A stretch of 64,000 bases of DNA from Phycisphaerales bacterium (GCA_022072615.1 JAJVHS010000051.1:1-64000), one strand, 5' to 3'; positions 26,507 to 36,827 are shown, counted from the first letter of the stretch. Made by a program: numbers and translations. Notes: generated from the sequence alone by a model not told the origin.

Positions 26507-27005
26507 GCGGCCCGGTGGCGGCGAGGGCGGCGATCTGCTGCTGGTTCATGCGGTAGACGGTCCACTCGTCCATGGCCTTGGCGCCGTGGGCCTTGTAGAA
26601 CTCGATGGCGGGCGTGTTCCAGTCGAGCACGGCCCATTCGTACCGCGAGCAGCCGCGCCCGGCGGCCAGGCGGGCGACGTGCTCGAAGAGCGCCTTGCCG
26701 AGCCCCTTGCCGCGGGCCGATGGGCGCACGAAGAGGTCTTCGAGGTACATGCCAGGGCGACCGGTCCACGTGGAGAAGTTCATGAAGAAGAGGGCGAGGC
26801 CCTCGGGCTTGCCGTCGACTTCTCCGATCACGCACTCGGCGAGCGGGGCGCGTCCGCTGATCTCGCCGAACAGCGCGCGCTCCATGTCCGCCGGCGTCGC
26901 GACGGCCTGGTCCGGCGCTTTCTCATACTCCGCCAGTTCACGGACGAGTTGCAGGATCAGCGCGACATCGCCGCGCGTGGCGGGTCGGATCGTGAGCGTG
27001 CTCAT
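26496..27005 (-). CDS. GNAT-family N-acetyltransferase
   Basis: MSTLTIRPATRGDVALILQLVRELAEYEK; MYLEDLFVRPSARGKGLGKALFEHVARLA; CSRYEWAVLDWNTPAIEFYKAHGAK. Confidence 0.9.
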   Translation of the reverse strand: MSTLTIRPATRGDVALILQLVRELAEYEKAPDQAVATPADMERALFGEISGRAPLAECVIGEVDGKPEGLALFFMNFSTWTGRPGMYLEDLFVRPSARGKGLGKALFEHVARLAAGRGCSRYEWAVLDWNTPAIEFYKAHGAKAMDEWTVYRMNQQQIAALAATGPLTP

Positions 27006-27068
27006 GGAACGATGGTACTGCCGCGCGGCGTCCGCGAGGTCGGCGGGCACCACCGTGTGCCGGGATCG

Positions 27069-27740
27069 CTACCTCCGGCGGCGACCGAGGGCCATCAGCC
27101 CGGCGAGGGCGACGGCCAGGGGCGTCGGGGCCGGCAGGCAGACCGTGTCGATGATGATCTCGTCGATGGCGGTGCCTTCCGGCGTCCAGAGCGCGACGAC
27201 GTCCCACCATGGATTGGGGTACGCCCGCCAGTCCTCATAGAAGTGGTTCGGATCGACGACCTGCGAGCCCTGCTGCACGAACTTCCATGTCGTGGAGCCC
27301 TGCCAGCCGTCGACCGCGATCGTCATCGGCGGGGCCGCGCCCGACCAGGTGACCTGGATGCGGAGCAGCTTGTCGGGGAGGATGTCCATCCAGTTCTGCA
27401 GCTTGAAGGCGATGGAAGCGCCGCCGGTGCCGCCCGCCGGCGTGATCTCGCCGTCGCCGTCACCGGGGTGCCACGTCCACCTGGCGGGGTCGTCCACCTC
27501 GGCGTGCGTGGTGAACCCGTCGTAGAGCTCGAAGAGACCGTTGCCGACGGCGTCGAAGGAATCGGGGGCGATGAAGTACCAGTTCGTCGGGGGCATCGCG
27601 AACTCCCACTCCGCGTAGACGGAGAGGGGCGCTCCGCGGTAGGGCGGGGGCGCAAAGTCGTCGGCGGTTGCCGCGGACTGAACCCCGCCGGCGACGAGCG
27701 CGGCGATGACGCAGCGGAGCGGAATACGTATCTTCAGCAT
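27069..27740 (-). CDS. Secreted protein with PEP-CTERM-like C-terminal sorting signal (paralogue A)
   Basis: Signal peptide; ...DEIIIDTVCLPAPTPLAVALAGLMALGRRRR C-terminus; similar to 27927-28601. Confidence 0.7.
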   Translation of the reverse strand: MLKIRIPLRCVIAALVAGGVQSAATADDFAPPPYRGAPLSVYAEWEFAMPPTNWYFIAPDSFDAVGNGLFELYDGFTTHAEVDDPARWTWHPGDGDGEITPAGGTGGASIAFKLQNWMDILPDKLLRIQVTWSGAAPPMTIAVDGWQGSTTWKFVQQGSQVVDPNHFYEDWRAYPNPWWDVVALWTPEGTAIDEIIIDTVCLPAPTPLAVALAGLMALGRRRR

Positions 27741-27926
27741 GGCTTGTCTCCCTGTTCGGACGGCGGCCGGCCGATCACGGCGGGCCGTCGTCGCTCCTGT
27801 TGAAGCAAAAGCGGCGGCTCGGGAGGGCGTCCCGAGCCACCGACTGAAAGCACCCCACAAGCTACTCCCTCCGTCATGGCGCCGATCGAGGGTGCTCGTC
27901 GATCGGCGGACGGCGCGGTCACGTGC

Positions 27927-28601
27927 TCATCGATGCCGAACGCTCAGCAGCACGATGGCCGCACCGATCAGCGCAAGTGATCCGGCGGGCGTGGGAACCG
28001 TCGCCCACGTGTCGATGGTGACTTCGTCGATGACCGTGCCTTCGGGCACGTCAAATACGACCGATTCATGAACGGGCGAGGGGTAGGCGACCCAGTCTTC
28101 GTAGAAGTGATGGTCGTCGATCTCGACCCGCCGGATCTGCTTGAACAACACGGCCTCCCCGCCGAGGTCTGAACCCTCCGTACGGAGCACCACCGGGGGG
28201 AGATCTCCCAACCAAGACATCTGGACGCGCAGGAAGGTTGCGGGCACCTGCGCCGTCCAGTTCTGCACGATGAAAGAGATCTGACGGTCTGTGGCATCCG
28301 CCGCCGGGCCGATGCCGCCGTCCAGATCTTCCGGCACCCAGCGCCACTGCTGGCACGAGCCCACCTGGGCATGCGTCTGCACCTCCATGCTGAGCGAACC
28401 GCCGCCGACGAAGCTGGTCCACTCCGGGAACAGCGCCTCGTAATCGCACGGCGGGAGCAGGAACTCCCATTCGATCCATGCCGACCGTGCGGCCCCGCGA
28501 TACTCCGGGGGTGCAAAGTCCGCCCGAGCCGCACTGGCGATTCCGACAACCGCCACGCACAACGCCACCCGCGAGCCACTCCCGAACCTTCGAGCGTTCA
28601 T
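27927..28601 (-). CDS. Secreted protein with PEP-CTERM-like C-terminal sorting signal (paralogue B)
   Basis: Signal peptide; ...DEVTIDTWATVPTPAGSLALIGAAIVLLSVRHR C-terminus; shared DFAPPxYRGA, IEWEF/AEWEF, FYEDWxAYPxP with 27069-27740. Confidence 0.7.
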   Translation of the reverse strand: MNARRFGSGSRVALCVAVVGIASAARADFAPPEYRGAARSAWIEWEFLLPPCDYEALFPEWTSFVGGGSLSMEVQTHAQVGSCQQWRWVPEDLDGGIGPAADATDRQISFIVQNWTAQVPATFLRVQMSWLGDLPPVVLRTEGSDLGGEAVLFKQIRRVEIDDHHFYEDWVAYPSPVHESVVFDVPEGTVIDEVTIDTWATVPTPAGSLALIGAAIVLLSVRHR

Positions 28602-28904
28602 GGCTGCTCTCCTCACCGAGCGATCGCCAATCCGGCCCCTCCTCGATCCAGTGGTGGGCAAGTGATACAGGACGAATATATCCTATTAAAGGGTCGTTGT
28701 CACCAGGAAAGTGAACGTCGGGTCCGGAACGCGGAGATTTGCTTCCGAACATAAGGCTGACGCGGTGAACTTTGATTGCCCGTTTCGGGATGCACCGATG
28801 GACAGGGGCACGCGGCGGGGCTGTCGGTGCGCCCGCGGGTGGCGCGAGCGGCCAACGATGGGTCTCGTGTGCGACCGTCCGTCGCCTGTGCCCGAGGTGT
28901 CCCG

Positions 28905-30227
28905 ATGCAATTCCTGATCCGTCGCGCCAAGCTCGACGACGTTCCCACGCTGGTCAAGCTGGCGAGGATGGTCCACTTCATCAACCTTCCGGCAGACCGG
29001 GAGATCATCGCCAACAAGATTCTTCAGTCGAGGTCCGCGTTCGCCCGGGCGGCCGGGGCCGAGGTGGATGATCAGCCCGACCAGCCGCCGCCGAAGGTCA
29101 AGCCGGGGCCGACGGGGGTGCGTCGATCGGTCGCGGCGCAGCTTGCGCCGGACACGGTCACCCCGCACCAACTGCGGCCGGCGTCGGAGCTACGGGCATC
29201 GGGCAAGGGGCGCGGCAAGTCGGCCCGTCATTCGCCGCAGCCACCGGCGGCGGCGCACGCGCCGGTCCCCGCGTCGCTCTCGCCGGTGCAGGCGGCGGGG
29301 CTGTCGGCGGCCAAGTCGGACGTGTTCATGTTCGTGCTCGAGGACGTCGAGGCGGCCGCGTGCCTGGGGACCTCGCAGGTGATCTCGCACATGGGCGGGC
29401 CGGGGAACCCGAACCTGTCGTTCAAGCTCTCGAGGCGGGAGTTCTTCAGCCAGTCTCTGCAGTTCGGCGCGACGCACATCGTGGCGACGCTGTACCTGGA
29501 TGAATCGGGGCCGTCGGAGCTGGGGGGACTGATCCTCCAGCCGTCGTACCGCAGCCACAAGGCCAAGCTCGGCCGGCTGCTGTCGCTGGTCCGGTTCCAT
29601 TTCATCGCGCTGCACCGCGACATGTTCAGCGACCGGCTCATCGCGGAGCTGATGGCGCCGATCTCGCCCGACGGTCAGAACGTGCTGTGGGAGTACCTCG
29701 GGCGGCGGTTCATCAACCTGACGTACGCGGAGGCGGACCGGTTCTGCCAGTATTCGCGGGAGTTCATGCTCGCGCTGTTGCCGCGCGAGGAGATCTTCCT
29801 GACGCTGCTGCCGCCGGAGGCCCGGGCGGTGATCGGCCAGGTGGGGCCGGAGACGATGCCGGCGAGGAAGATGCTCGAGAAGATCGGTTTCCGCTACAAG
29901 GACTTCGTCGATCCCTTCGACGGCGGGCCGCACCTGGAAGCGAACACGGGCGAGATCAAGCTGATCCGGGATACGCGGCTGCTGACGCTCGGCGAGCCGA
30001 TCAACGCGACTGCGGCGACCCGCAGCGGGATCGTGTCGCGGCTGGAATCCGACGGCGAATTCCGGGCCTCGCACGTGGACTTTGCGGAGGGGGCGACGAC
30101 GGTGCGGTTGACGCGTGAGTCGATGAAGCAGCTTTCGGTCGAGCCGGGGATGCAGCTCGGCGTGACGCCGATGGAGCCGCCGCGGGGGTCGCCGCGGAAG
30201 GCGCCGCCGGGCCGGAAGCGGGCGTGA
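28905..30227 (+). CDS. Arginine N-succinyltransferase (AstA-like)
   Basis: MQFLIRRAKLDDVPTLVKLARMVHFINLPADREIIANKI; VISHMGGPGNPNLSFKLSRREFFSQSLQFGATHIVATLYLDESGPSELGGLILQPSYR; TGEIKLIRDTRLLTLGEP. Confidence 0.85.
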   Translation: MQFLIRRAKLDDVPTLVKLARMVHFINLPADREIIANKILQSRSAFARAAGAEVDDQPDQPPPKVKPGPTGVRRSVAAQLAPDTVTPHQLRPASELRASGKGRGKSARHSPQPPAAAHAPVPASLSPVQAAGLSAAKSDVFMFVLEDVEAAACLGTSQVISHMGGPGNPNLSFKLSRREFFSQSLQFGATHIVATLYLDESGPSELGGLILQPSYRSHKAKLGRLLSLVRFHFIALHRDMFSDRLIAELMAPISPDGQNVLWEYLGRRFINLTYAEADRFCQYSREFMLALLPREEIFLTLLPPEARAVIGQVGPETMPARKMLEKIGFRYKDFVDPFDGGPHLEANTGEIKLIRDTRLLTLGEPINATAATRSGIVSRLESDGEFRASHVDFAEGATTVRLTRESMKQLSVEPGMQLGVTPMEPPRGSPRKAPPGRKRA

Positions 30228-30279
30228 AAGCGGCCGCCGGCGTTGGCGGCGGAACGGCACTGAAAGAAGGGACCGCGCA

Positions 30280-31455
30280 TTGGGTGCACTGATCGGGATC
30301 CTGGGGGGCGGGCAGCTTGCTCGGATGCTCGCGCTCGCGGGTTATCCGCTGGGGCTTCGTTTCCGGGTGCTCGACCCGGCGCCCGATGCGCCGGCGGGGG
30401 CGGTCGCGGAGCACATCTGCGGGTCGTACGAGGACAAGGCGGCGCTGAATCACTTTGCGCTGGACGTGTCGGTGATCACGTACGAGTTCGAGAACGTGCC
30501 GGCCAGCAGCGTCGAGCACCTGGCGACGCACGTGCACCAGCGGGCGCCGATTTATCCGCCGCCGCTGGCGCTTGCGACCGGGCAGGACCGGCTGCTCGAG
30601 AAGCAGCTCTTTGAGCGGCTGGGGATCGGGGTGCCGCGATTTGCGAGGGTGGACTCGCCGGCGGAACTCGAGCAGGCGGTGATGAAGCTTGGCCGCCCGG
30701 CGGTGCTGAAGACGCGGCGGCTGGGGTATGACGGCAAGGGGCAGGCGCGGATCATGGAGGGGACCGATCTGGGCGCCGCGTACCGCGCCCTGTGTCCGGC
30801 CGATGCGCGGCCGGGTGGGCTGATCCTCGAGGAGTTCGTGGCGTTCGACGTGGAGGCGTCGGTGATCGCGGTGCGCTCGCGGACGGGGGAGGTGCGGACG
30901 TGGCCGCTGGTGCTCAACGAGCACTCATCGGGCATCCTGCGCCGGTCGCGAGCGCCGCTGGCGGCGTTCTGGTCCGGAGCCGGGAGCGCGAGCACTGCAT
31001 CGCTTGACGAACAGGCGACGGTCGCGGCGACGAGGATCATGGAGGCGCTCGATTACGTGGGCGTGCTCGCGGTCGAGTTCTTCGTGAAGGAGGGCAGGCT
31101 GCTGGCGAGCGAGATTGCGCCGCGCGTGCACAACTCCGGCCACTGGACGATCGAGGGGTCGATCACGAGCCAGTTTGAGAACCACCTGCGGGCGGTCGCG
31201 GGCCTCCCCCTGGGCGAGACGGGGATGCGCTTCGCCGGGGCGGCGGCGGTGATGCACAACCTGGTCGGCGCGGTGCCGGAGGTGGGGGAACCGACGGGCC
31301 TGCTCGGGGTGCCGGGCTGTCATGTCCACCTCTACGGCAAGTCGGCACGTCCCGGCCGGAAGGTCGGCCACGCGACGGTCGTTGGGGCGCCGGCCGAGAT
31401 CGCGGTGCGGTCCGAGCAACTCCGGTCGATCGCCGATCAATACTGGCAGGCGTGA
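30280..31455 (+). CDS. purK: 5-(carboxyamino)imidazole ribonucleotide synthase
   Basis: IGILGGGQLARMLALAGYPLGL; VLKTRRLGYDGKGQARI; VLAVEFFVKEGRLLASEIAPRVHNSGHWTIEGSITSQFENHLRAVAGLPLG; TTG start. Confidence 0.92.
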   Translation: MGALIGILGGGQLARMLALAGYPLGLRFRVLDPAPDAPAGAVAEHICGSYEDKAALNHFALDVSVITYEFENVPASSVEHLATHVHQRAPIYPPPLALATGQDRLLEKQLFERLGIGVPRFARVDSPAELEQAVMKLGRPAVLKTRRLGYDGKGQARIMEGTDLGAAYRALCPADARPGGLILEEFVAFDVEASVIAVRSRTGEVRTWPLVLNEHSSGILRRSRAPLAAFWSGAGSASTASLDEQATVAATRIMEALDYVGVLAVEFFVKEGRLLASEIAPRVHNSGHWTIEGSITSQFENHLRAVAGLPLGETGMRFAGAAAVMHNLVGAVPEVGEPTGLLGVPGCHVHLYGKSARPGRKVGHATVVGAPAEIAVRSEQLRSIADQYWQA

Positions 31456-31507
31456 CGTCCGCCTCGCGGGCGCTGCGGGGAATCATGGGGTCGCCGCGCC
31501 GCGCGGG

Positions 31508-33322
31508 CTACGTCGCCAGCTTGAAGCGCGGCCTGATCCCGACGCACAGTCGGCCCTGCTGCGCGGAGCGCGGGCCGGCGGTGAGCGGGAGCGTCACCCG
31601 GCCCTGGTCGATGAAGAGCACGGGGATCCCTTCGGTGTCGGCGCCTTCCCATTGGGCGACGACGGCTCCGCCGGCGCTGATTGACTCCACCAGGTCCCGG
31701 ATGTCGCGGTGGATGCCCGCCTGCGGTGGTTTCTCGGATCGGGCGATGTCGTCCCAGCACGCGGCGTGGCCGTAGCCGAACTGGTTGTTGGCCCAGCGTT
31801 CCACCACGCGGTCCACGGTGGTGTTGCCGGTCCAGCAGATCGCCCATCCGAATTCCGACCCGGAAACCTGCTCCTCGAGCCACCGCAGGTCGGTGGCGTC
31901 GCCGCACACCGCGCGCAGCCCGCTGCCGCGGCAGGCGCTGATGTTCGTCTCGTTGGAGTCGACGATGCAGGTGGTGATGCCGTGCCGGCTGAGGATGCGG
32001 GCGAGCATGAGCCCCGCCGGGTGGCCGCCGACGATCAGCACGCCGTTGGGCGCGGCGGCGCGAACCCGGAGGAGCGCCGCCAGGGGCAGGCCGAGGAGGC
32101 TTACCTGCACCACGGTCACCACGATGAGCAGGAACATGGTGATCTCGAAGTGGCGGGCTTCGGCGGCGAGCATGGTGATCCGACCGGGGTCGAAGGAGGA
32201 CTCCCCGCCGGCGGCTTCGGCGGCGAGCGCCGTCAAGCGGGACGCGGCGATCGAGACGACCGAGGCCGCGACGACGCCGCGCGGCGCGAAGAACGCGGCG
32301 TACGCCCGTTCACGCCACGACAGCTCGGATCGCGCCGTGGCAACGAGCACGGTCGCGGGGCGAACGGCGAGGATCATGACCGCGACGAACACGAGGTCCC
32401 TTGTGGTGACCGAATCGAGGCGGTGCAGCTCGAAGCGCGATCCCAGAAGGATGAACAGGGCGCCGACCAGGATCGACGCGATCTGCTCCTTGAACTGGCG
32501 GACGTCCTTGGCGCCGATCACGGTGATGTTGGCGGTGATGATCGCGCACAGGGTCGCCGCGAGCAGGCCGGCCTGGGGCGCGATCCACTCCCCCAGCCCG
32601 ACGGAGGTCATGCAGGTGCCCATCGCGAACAGGTTGAGCTGGCGCGTGTCGAGCCGCTCGCGAGCGGCGAGAAACTGGAGCAGCCAGCGCGAGCCCAGGC
32701 CGACCCCGATCCCGCTGAGCAGCCCGGCCATGAGCGGGGGACCGGCGATCGTCAACGCCAGCCAGCCCTGGCCGGTCCCCGGCCGCGTGGCCCACGCGGC
32801 GACCAGGTCCAGCGTGGTAACCACCGCCAGGACGCAGATGGGGTCCACCAGCACCGCCTCCGCGCCGAGCACGGTCGACAGAGACCGGTTCAGCCTGAAG
32901 CGGCGGATGAGGGGTTGCACGACGGTCGGCCCGGTGACGATGAGGATGGCCCCCAGGAGCCATGATGCGGGCCAGGAAACGCCGAGCACAAACCGGGCGC
33001 TGAGCGCCGTGAGCACCCAGGTGCATACCGCGCCGATCGACAGCAGGCCCAGCACGGCTCGGGGGGCGCGGCGGAGCTCATTTGCTCCCAGGTGCAGGCC
33101 GCCCTCGAACACCAGGACGGCGATCGCGACCGTGATGAATGCTTCAAGGGCGTCGCCCAGGTTGTAGGTGCCGACGACGTGGATGCCGGACCTGCCCAGC
33201 GCGAGCCCGGCGAGCAGGAGTGGCAGGATCGCCGGGATGCGCAGCCGGGTGCAGATCAGGTTGATCAGCGACCCGACGCCAAGGGCAAAGGCCAGCGACT
33301 GGATTGAAGCGACGTGTTGCAA
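31508..33322 (-). CDS. Cation:proton antiporter (CPA-type) with C-terminal TrkA-N-like domain
   Basis: Many hydrophobic segments; AVLVFEGGLHLGANELR; AAFFAPRGVVAASVVSIAA; C-terminal VLIVGGHPAGLMLARILSRHGITTCIVDSNETN Rossmann motif. Confidence 0.87.
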   Translation of the reverse strand: MQHVASIQSLAFALGVGSLINLICTRLRIPAILPLLLAGLALGRSGIHVVGTYNLGDALEAFITVAIAVLVFEGGLHLGANELRRAPRAVLGLLSIGAVCTWVLTALSARFVLGVSWPASWLLGAILIVTGPTVVQPLIRRFRLNRSLSTVLGAEAVLVDPICVLAVVTTLDLVAAWATRPGTGQGWLALTIAGPPLMAGLLSGIGVGLGSRWLLQFLAARERLDTRQLNLFAMGTCMTSVGLGEWIAPQAGLLAATLCAIITANITVIGAKDVRQFKEQIASILVGALFILLGSRFELHRLDSVTTRDLVFVAVMILAVRPATVLVATARSELSWRERAYAAFFAPRGVVAASVVSIAASRLTALAAEAAGGESSFDPGRITMLAAEARHFEITMFLLIVVTVVQVSLLGLPLAALLRVRAAAPNGVLIVGGHPAGLMLARILSRHGITTCIVDSNETNISACRGSGLRAVCGDATDLRWLEEQVSGSEFGWAICWTGNTTVDRVVERWANNQFGYGHAACWDDIARSEKPPQAGIHRDIRDLVESISAGGAVVAQWEGADTEGIPVLFIDQGRVTLPLTAGPRSAQQGRLCVGIRPRFKLAT

Positions 33323-33593
33323 GGCGTGTTGGTTTCAGCGTACCAGAACCGGGCCCGTGCTCCGGCGATCGATGGAGACCGGCGGGCGGCGAACAGCGCG
33401 GAGCGGCACCGCATGCCCGGGACGCTCGCCGAACTCGTGCGCCGGCAGGCTCAACCCCGGAGCGGGCTGGATGTTTCACTCCTCCGGAATATCGCGGGTC
33501 GGCGGCGTACGGGTGGTGTCGTAGCGCGTGCCGCTGAAAGTTGTGGGATCGCGAGGCACGCGCGGGCTCCGGTGGTTACACTGGCTTCCCCTC

Positions 33594-36359
33594 ATGCAGC
33601 CATCGTCCATTGGTCCATTCAAGATTGATCGTGAACTCGGCCGCGGCGGCATGGGAGAGGTCTATCTCGCCCACGACACACGACTGGATCGGCCGGTTGC
33701 CATCAAGGCTCTCCCCGGCCATCTCGCCGAAGACCCCGAGCGGCTCGCGCGTTTCCAGCGCGAGGCCAAGGTTCTCGCGTCCCTGAACCACCCCAACATC
33801 GGAGCGATCTACGGGCTCGAGGAATCCGGGTCGCGCCAGTACCTGGTCCTTGAGTTCATCGACGGGGAGACCCTTTCGGACCGGCTGGTCAGCGGGCCGA
33901 TCCCGGTCGATGAAGCGATCGCGATCGCCAAGCAGATCGGCGAGGCGCTGGAGGCCGCTCACGAGAAGGGGGTCATCCACCGGGACCTCAAACCGGGCAA
34001 CGTGATGGTCACGGAGCGCGGCCAGGTGAAGGTGCTGGACTTCGGCCTGGCTCGGACCGCCGACGGCGCGCCCTCTTCCACCGGGCTCCCCGGCGGGCCC
34101 AACTCGCCGACGATGCCCGTCAACTCGCCCACCATCCCCGGCGCGATCATGGGAACGGCCGGGTACATGTCGCCCGAGCAGGCGCGGGGCAAGCCCGTGG
34201 ACAAGCGCTCGGACATCTTCGCGTTCGGGTGCGTGCTGTTCGAGATGCTCGCCGGTGTGGGGCCGTTCCAGGGCGAAACGGTCACGGACTCGCTGGGCGC
34301 GATCCTGCACCGTGAACCCGACTGGAGCCAGCTTCCCGCGCAGACGCCCGGGCGGGTCCGCGAGCTGCTGCGCAGCTGCCTGGCCAAGGACCGACGCAAC
34401 CGCCTGCACGACATGGGCGACGCCCGTCTTGCCCTGGAGCACACGATCGCGGGTCACGAGTGGGTGGCGCCTGCGTCGTCCACGGGCAAGCGGCCCATGG
34501 TCGGGGTCGTCGGCCTGATCGCCGCGATCGGGCTGATCGGCGCGGGCTGGGGGTTGGCCGGCCTCCGCCACCGTCCCGCGCCGGTCGCGTCGCCGCAGCC
34601 GTTCCATGTCTCCGCCACCACCCCGGAGACGCCCCAGCTCAACTTCATGGTCGGCATCTCGCCCGACGCCCGCTTTCTTGTCTACAGGGCAACGTCCGAA
34701 CTCGAACGCGAGAGCACAAAGCCGGGTGAGCTGCTGGTCGTGCGGAGGCTCGATCGCGACGAGACCAAGGTCATCGAAGGAAGCGATGGCGCCATGAGCG
34801 CGGCGCTCTCGCCGGACGGGCGGTGGATCGCCTTTTCCGCGGCCAAGGACCGGTCCAGGAGCAGGATCTTCCTCAAGAAGATCGCACTGGAGGATGGCCG
34901 GCCGATCGGATCGCCCGAAACCCTCTGCGAACTTCCGCAGGGCGGCTTTCCGAACCTGTGCTGGTCCTCGGACCGCGAGATCGTCATGACGCTCTCGTGG
35001 GCGCCGACGGTCCTTGCCGTTTCGGCGGCAGGCGGCGAGCCGCGAGTCGTCCTGCAGGAAGAAGGATCCAAAGAGCTCGACAACTGGGGGGAACTCCGGC
35101 CGCTCGTGCCGGGCAAGTCCGTCCTGGCCACGCGCTGGGCGCTGGTGGGCCAGTCGATCCGGGAGCGTACCGAGATCATCGACCTAGCCACCGGCAAGCG
35201 CACGCCGCTGCTGCCGAACGCGGGCGGGGCGACGTACCTGCCGAGCGGGTACCTGGTGGCCCGCCGAGATTCCACCACCCTGATCGCGGCGCGGTTCGAC
35301 CTCGACACGCTCACCATCGTCGGCGAGCCTGCGTCGGTCTGGACCGGGAAGTCCGTGAGCGATTTCTACATCTCGCCCAGCGGCACGCTCGCGAGCGTCA
35401 CCAGAGGCGGTGACATTTCCGGAAGGAAGCTCGCGTGGATCGACGAGAACGGCCAGCCCCAGCCTCTGAATGCGCCTTCCCGTCCCTACGGCAGCGTCTG
35501 CCTGTCACCCGACGCGGCGCGCGTCGTGACCACGTTCGAATCCGTGGACGGGACGGATCTGGGCTCCGATCTGTGGGTGCTCGATCTCACCCGCCGCACT
35601 TTCGCCCGTCTGCCCACGATGGGTCCGGCGTGGAATTGCGCGTGGTCCCGCGATGGGCAGCGGATCGCCTACCAGACCGTGAATGAGCAGGCGTTCTCGG
35701 TGTGGGAACGCCGCGCCGATGGTTCGGGTGAACCGGTGAAGCTTCACACCGGCCCCGACCCCAGCCAGTTCGTTTTTCCGCTCGATTGGTCTCCCGACTC
35801 CCGGGTGCTCGCGGTGCTGCAGGCGGACCTCACTCGGAACACCGCCGACGTGCTGATGCTTCAGGCGGGCGACAGCGCCGGCCCGTGGACCGCCACGCCG
35901 TACCTGACTTCTCCCGCGGACGAGGACGGCCTGGTGTTCTCGCCCGACGGCAAGTGGGTGCTGTTCGTCTCGGACGATGCCAGCGACCGACGCGAGCTGT
36001 ACGTGCAGCGATTCACGGGGCCCGCCGCGGGCGCCCAGGATGCCCGCGCGGGACGTGTCCAGATCTCAACCGGCGGCACGGCCGGACGCGGCTGGTGGAG
36101 CCCCGACCTCAAGCAGATCCGATACATCGATCCCGACGGCCAGGTGATGAGCGTTGAGATCCAGACTGAACCGGGGTTCTCCGCCGCGCTCCCGAAGATG
36201 CTCTACAGCGTCAAGGAAGTGAAGACCGGCGAGCGCACCTTCGCCCCCGACGGGCGGCTGCTTGTCGTGCTCCAGGATCAGAACGAGGACAGCGGTCGCA
36301 TCGACCTGGTCATCAACTTCACCGAAGAGCTTCACGCCAGGCTCACGGCGGACAAGTAG
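33594..36359 (+). CDS. Ser/Thr protein kinase with C-terminal PD40/TolB-like beta-propeller
   Basis: LGRGGMGEVYLAHD, VIHRDLKPGNVMV, DFGLA, GTAGYMSPEQARG kinase motifs; transmembrane GVVGLIAAIGLIGAGWGLAG; SPDGRW/SPDSRV repeats. Confidence 0.93.
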   Translation: MQPSSIGPFKIDRELGRGGMGEVYLAHDTRLDRPVAIKALPGHLAEDPERLARFQREAKVLASLNHPNIGAIYGLEESGSRQYLVLEFIDGETLSDRLVSGPIPVDEAIAIAKQIGEALEAAHEKGVIHRDLKPGNVMVTERGQVKVLDFGLARTADGAPSSTGLPGGPNSPTMPVNSPTIPGAIMGTAGYMSPEQARGKPVDKRSDIFAFGCVLFEMLAGVGPFQGETVTDSLGAILHREPDWSQLPAQTPGRVRELLRSCLAKDRRNRLHDMGDARLALEHTIAGHEWVAPASSTGKRPMVGVVGLIAAIGLIGAGWGLAGLRHRPAPVASPQPFHVSATTPETPQLNFMVGISPDARFLVYRATSELERESTKPGELLVVRRLDRDETKVIEGSDGAMSAALSPDGRWIAFSAAKDRSRSRIFLKKIALEDGRPIGSPETLCELPQGGFPNLCWSSDREIVMTLSWAPTVLAVSAAGGEPRVVLQEEGSKELDNWGELRPLVPGKSVLATRWALVGQSIRERTEIIDLATGKRTPLLPNAGGATYLPSGYLVARRDSTTLIAARFDLDTLTIVGEPASVWTGKSVSDFYISPSGTLASVTRGGDISGRKLAWIDENGQPQPLNAPSRPYGSVCLSPDAARVVTTFESVDGTDLGSDLWVLDLTRRTFARLPTMGPAWNCAWSRDGQRIAYQTVNEQAFSVWERRADGSGEPVKLHTGPDPSQFVFPLDWSPDSRVLAVLQADLTRNTADVLMLQAGDSAGPWTATPYLTSPADEDGLVFSPDGKWVLFVSDDASDRRELYVQRFTGPAAGAQDARAGRVQISTGGTAGRGWWSPDLKQIRYIDPDGQVMSVEIQTEPGFSAALPKMLYSVKEVKTGERTFAPDGRLLVVLQDQNEDSGRIDLVINFTEELHARLTADK

Positions 36360-36449
36360 GCATCCGCCAGGAGCACTCGAGCGGGGCGTGATCATCCGAA
36401 TGCCGCGTCGCGTCGCCGTGGTCCGGGTCGGAACGCCGGGCCCCGGCGG

Positions 36450-36827
36450 CTACTCCCGCCGCAGGATCGTCGAGCGCTTCCACTCGCCCTTTTTCTTCGC
36501 GGCCGACACCGCCGAGGCGGCGTCGGGGTGGTCCAGCGAGAGGTACATCAGCGTGGTCTGGCCGATGCGGATGCGGTCGCCGTCTGCGAGCGCGGTGTCG
36601 AGCACGATCTGACGATCGTTGACGTACACGCCGTTGCCGCTGCGATAGTCGCCGGCCACGTGTTTCCCGAGCGTCTGGTCCATGCGGATCTGCAGGTGCT
36701 TTCGCGACACCAGCGGGTCCAATACCTGGAACGTGCATTCATCGTCGCGTCCGATGGAAACCAGCGCGTCGCCGAGCGCGAAAAGCGAGCCTTCGCCCGG
36801 ACCCTGGATAACGACGAGTGACGCCAT
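36450..36827 (-). CDS. FHA-domain protein
   Basis: GDALVSIGRDDECTFQVLDPLVSRKHLQIRMDQ...DYRSGNGVYVNDRQI...LADGDRIRIGQTTLMYL. Confidence 0.88.
   Translation of the reverse strand: MASLVVIQGPGEGSLFALGDALVSIGRDDECTFQVLDPLVSRKHLQIRMDQTLGKHVAGDYRSGNGVYVNDRQIVLDTALADGDRIRIGQTTLMYLSLDHPDAASAVSAAKKKGEWKRSTILRRE

Noticed and set aside
28686-29171. 161-aa - strand ORF upstream of astA-like gene
   Set aside because: No motif, overlaps the astA-like coding region in antisense
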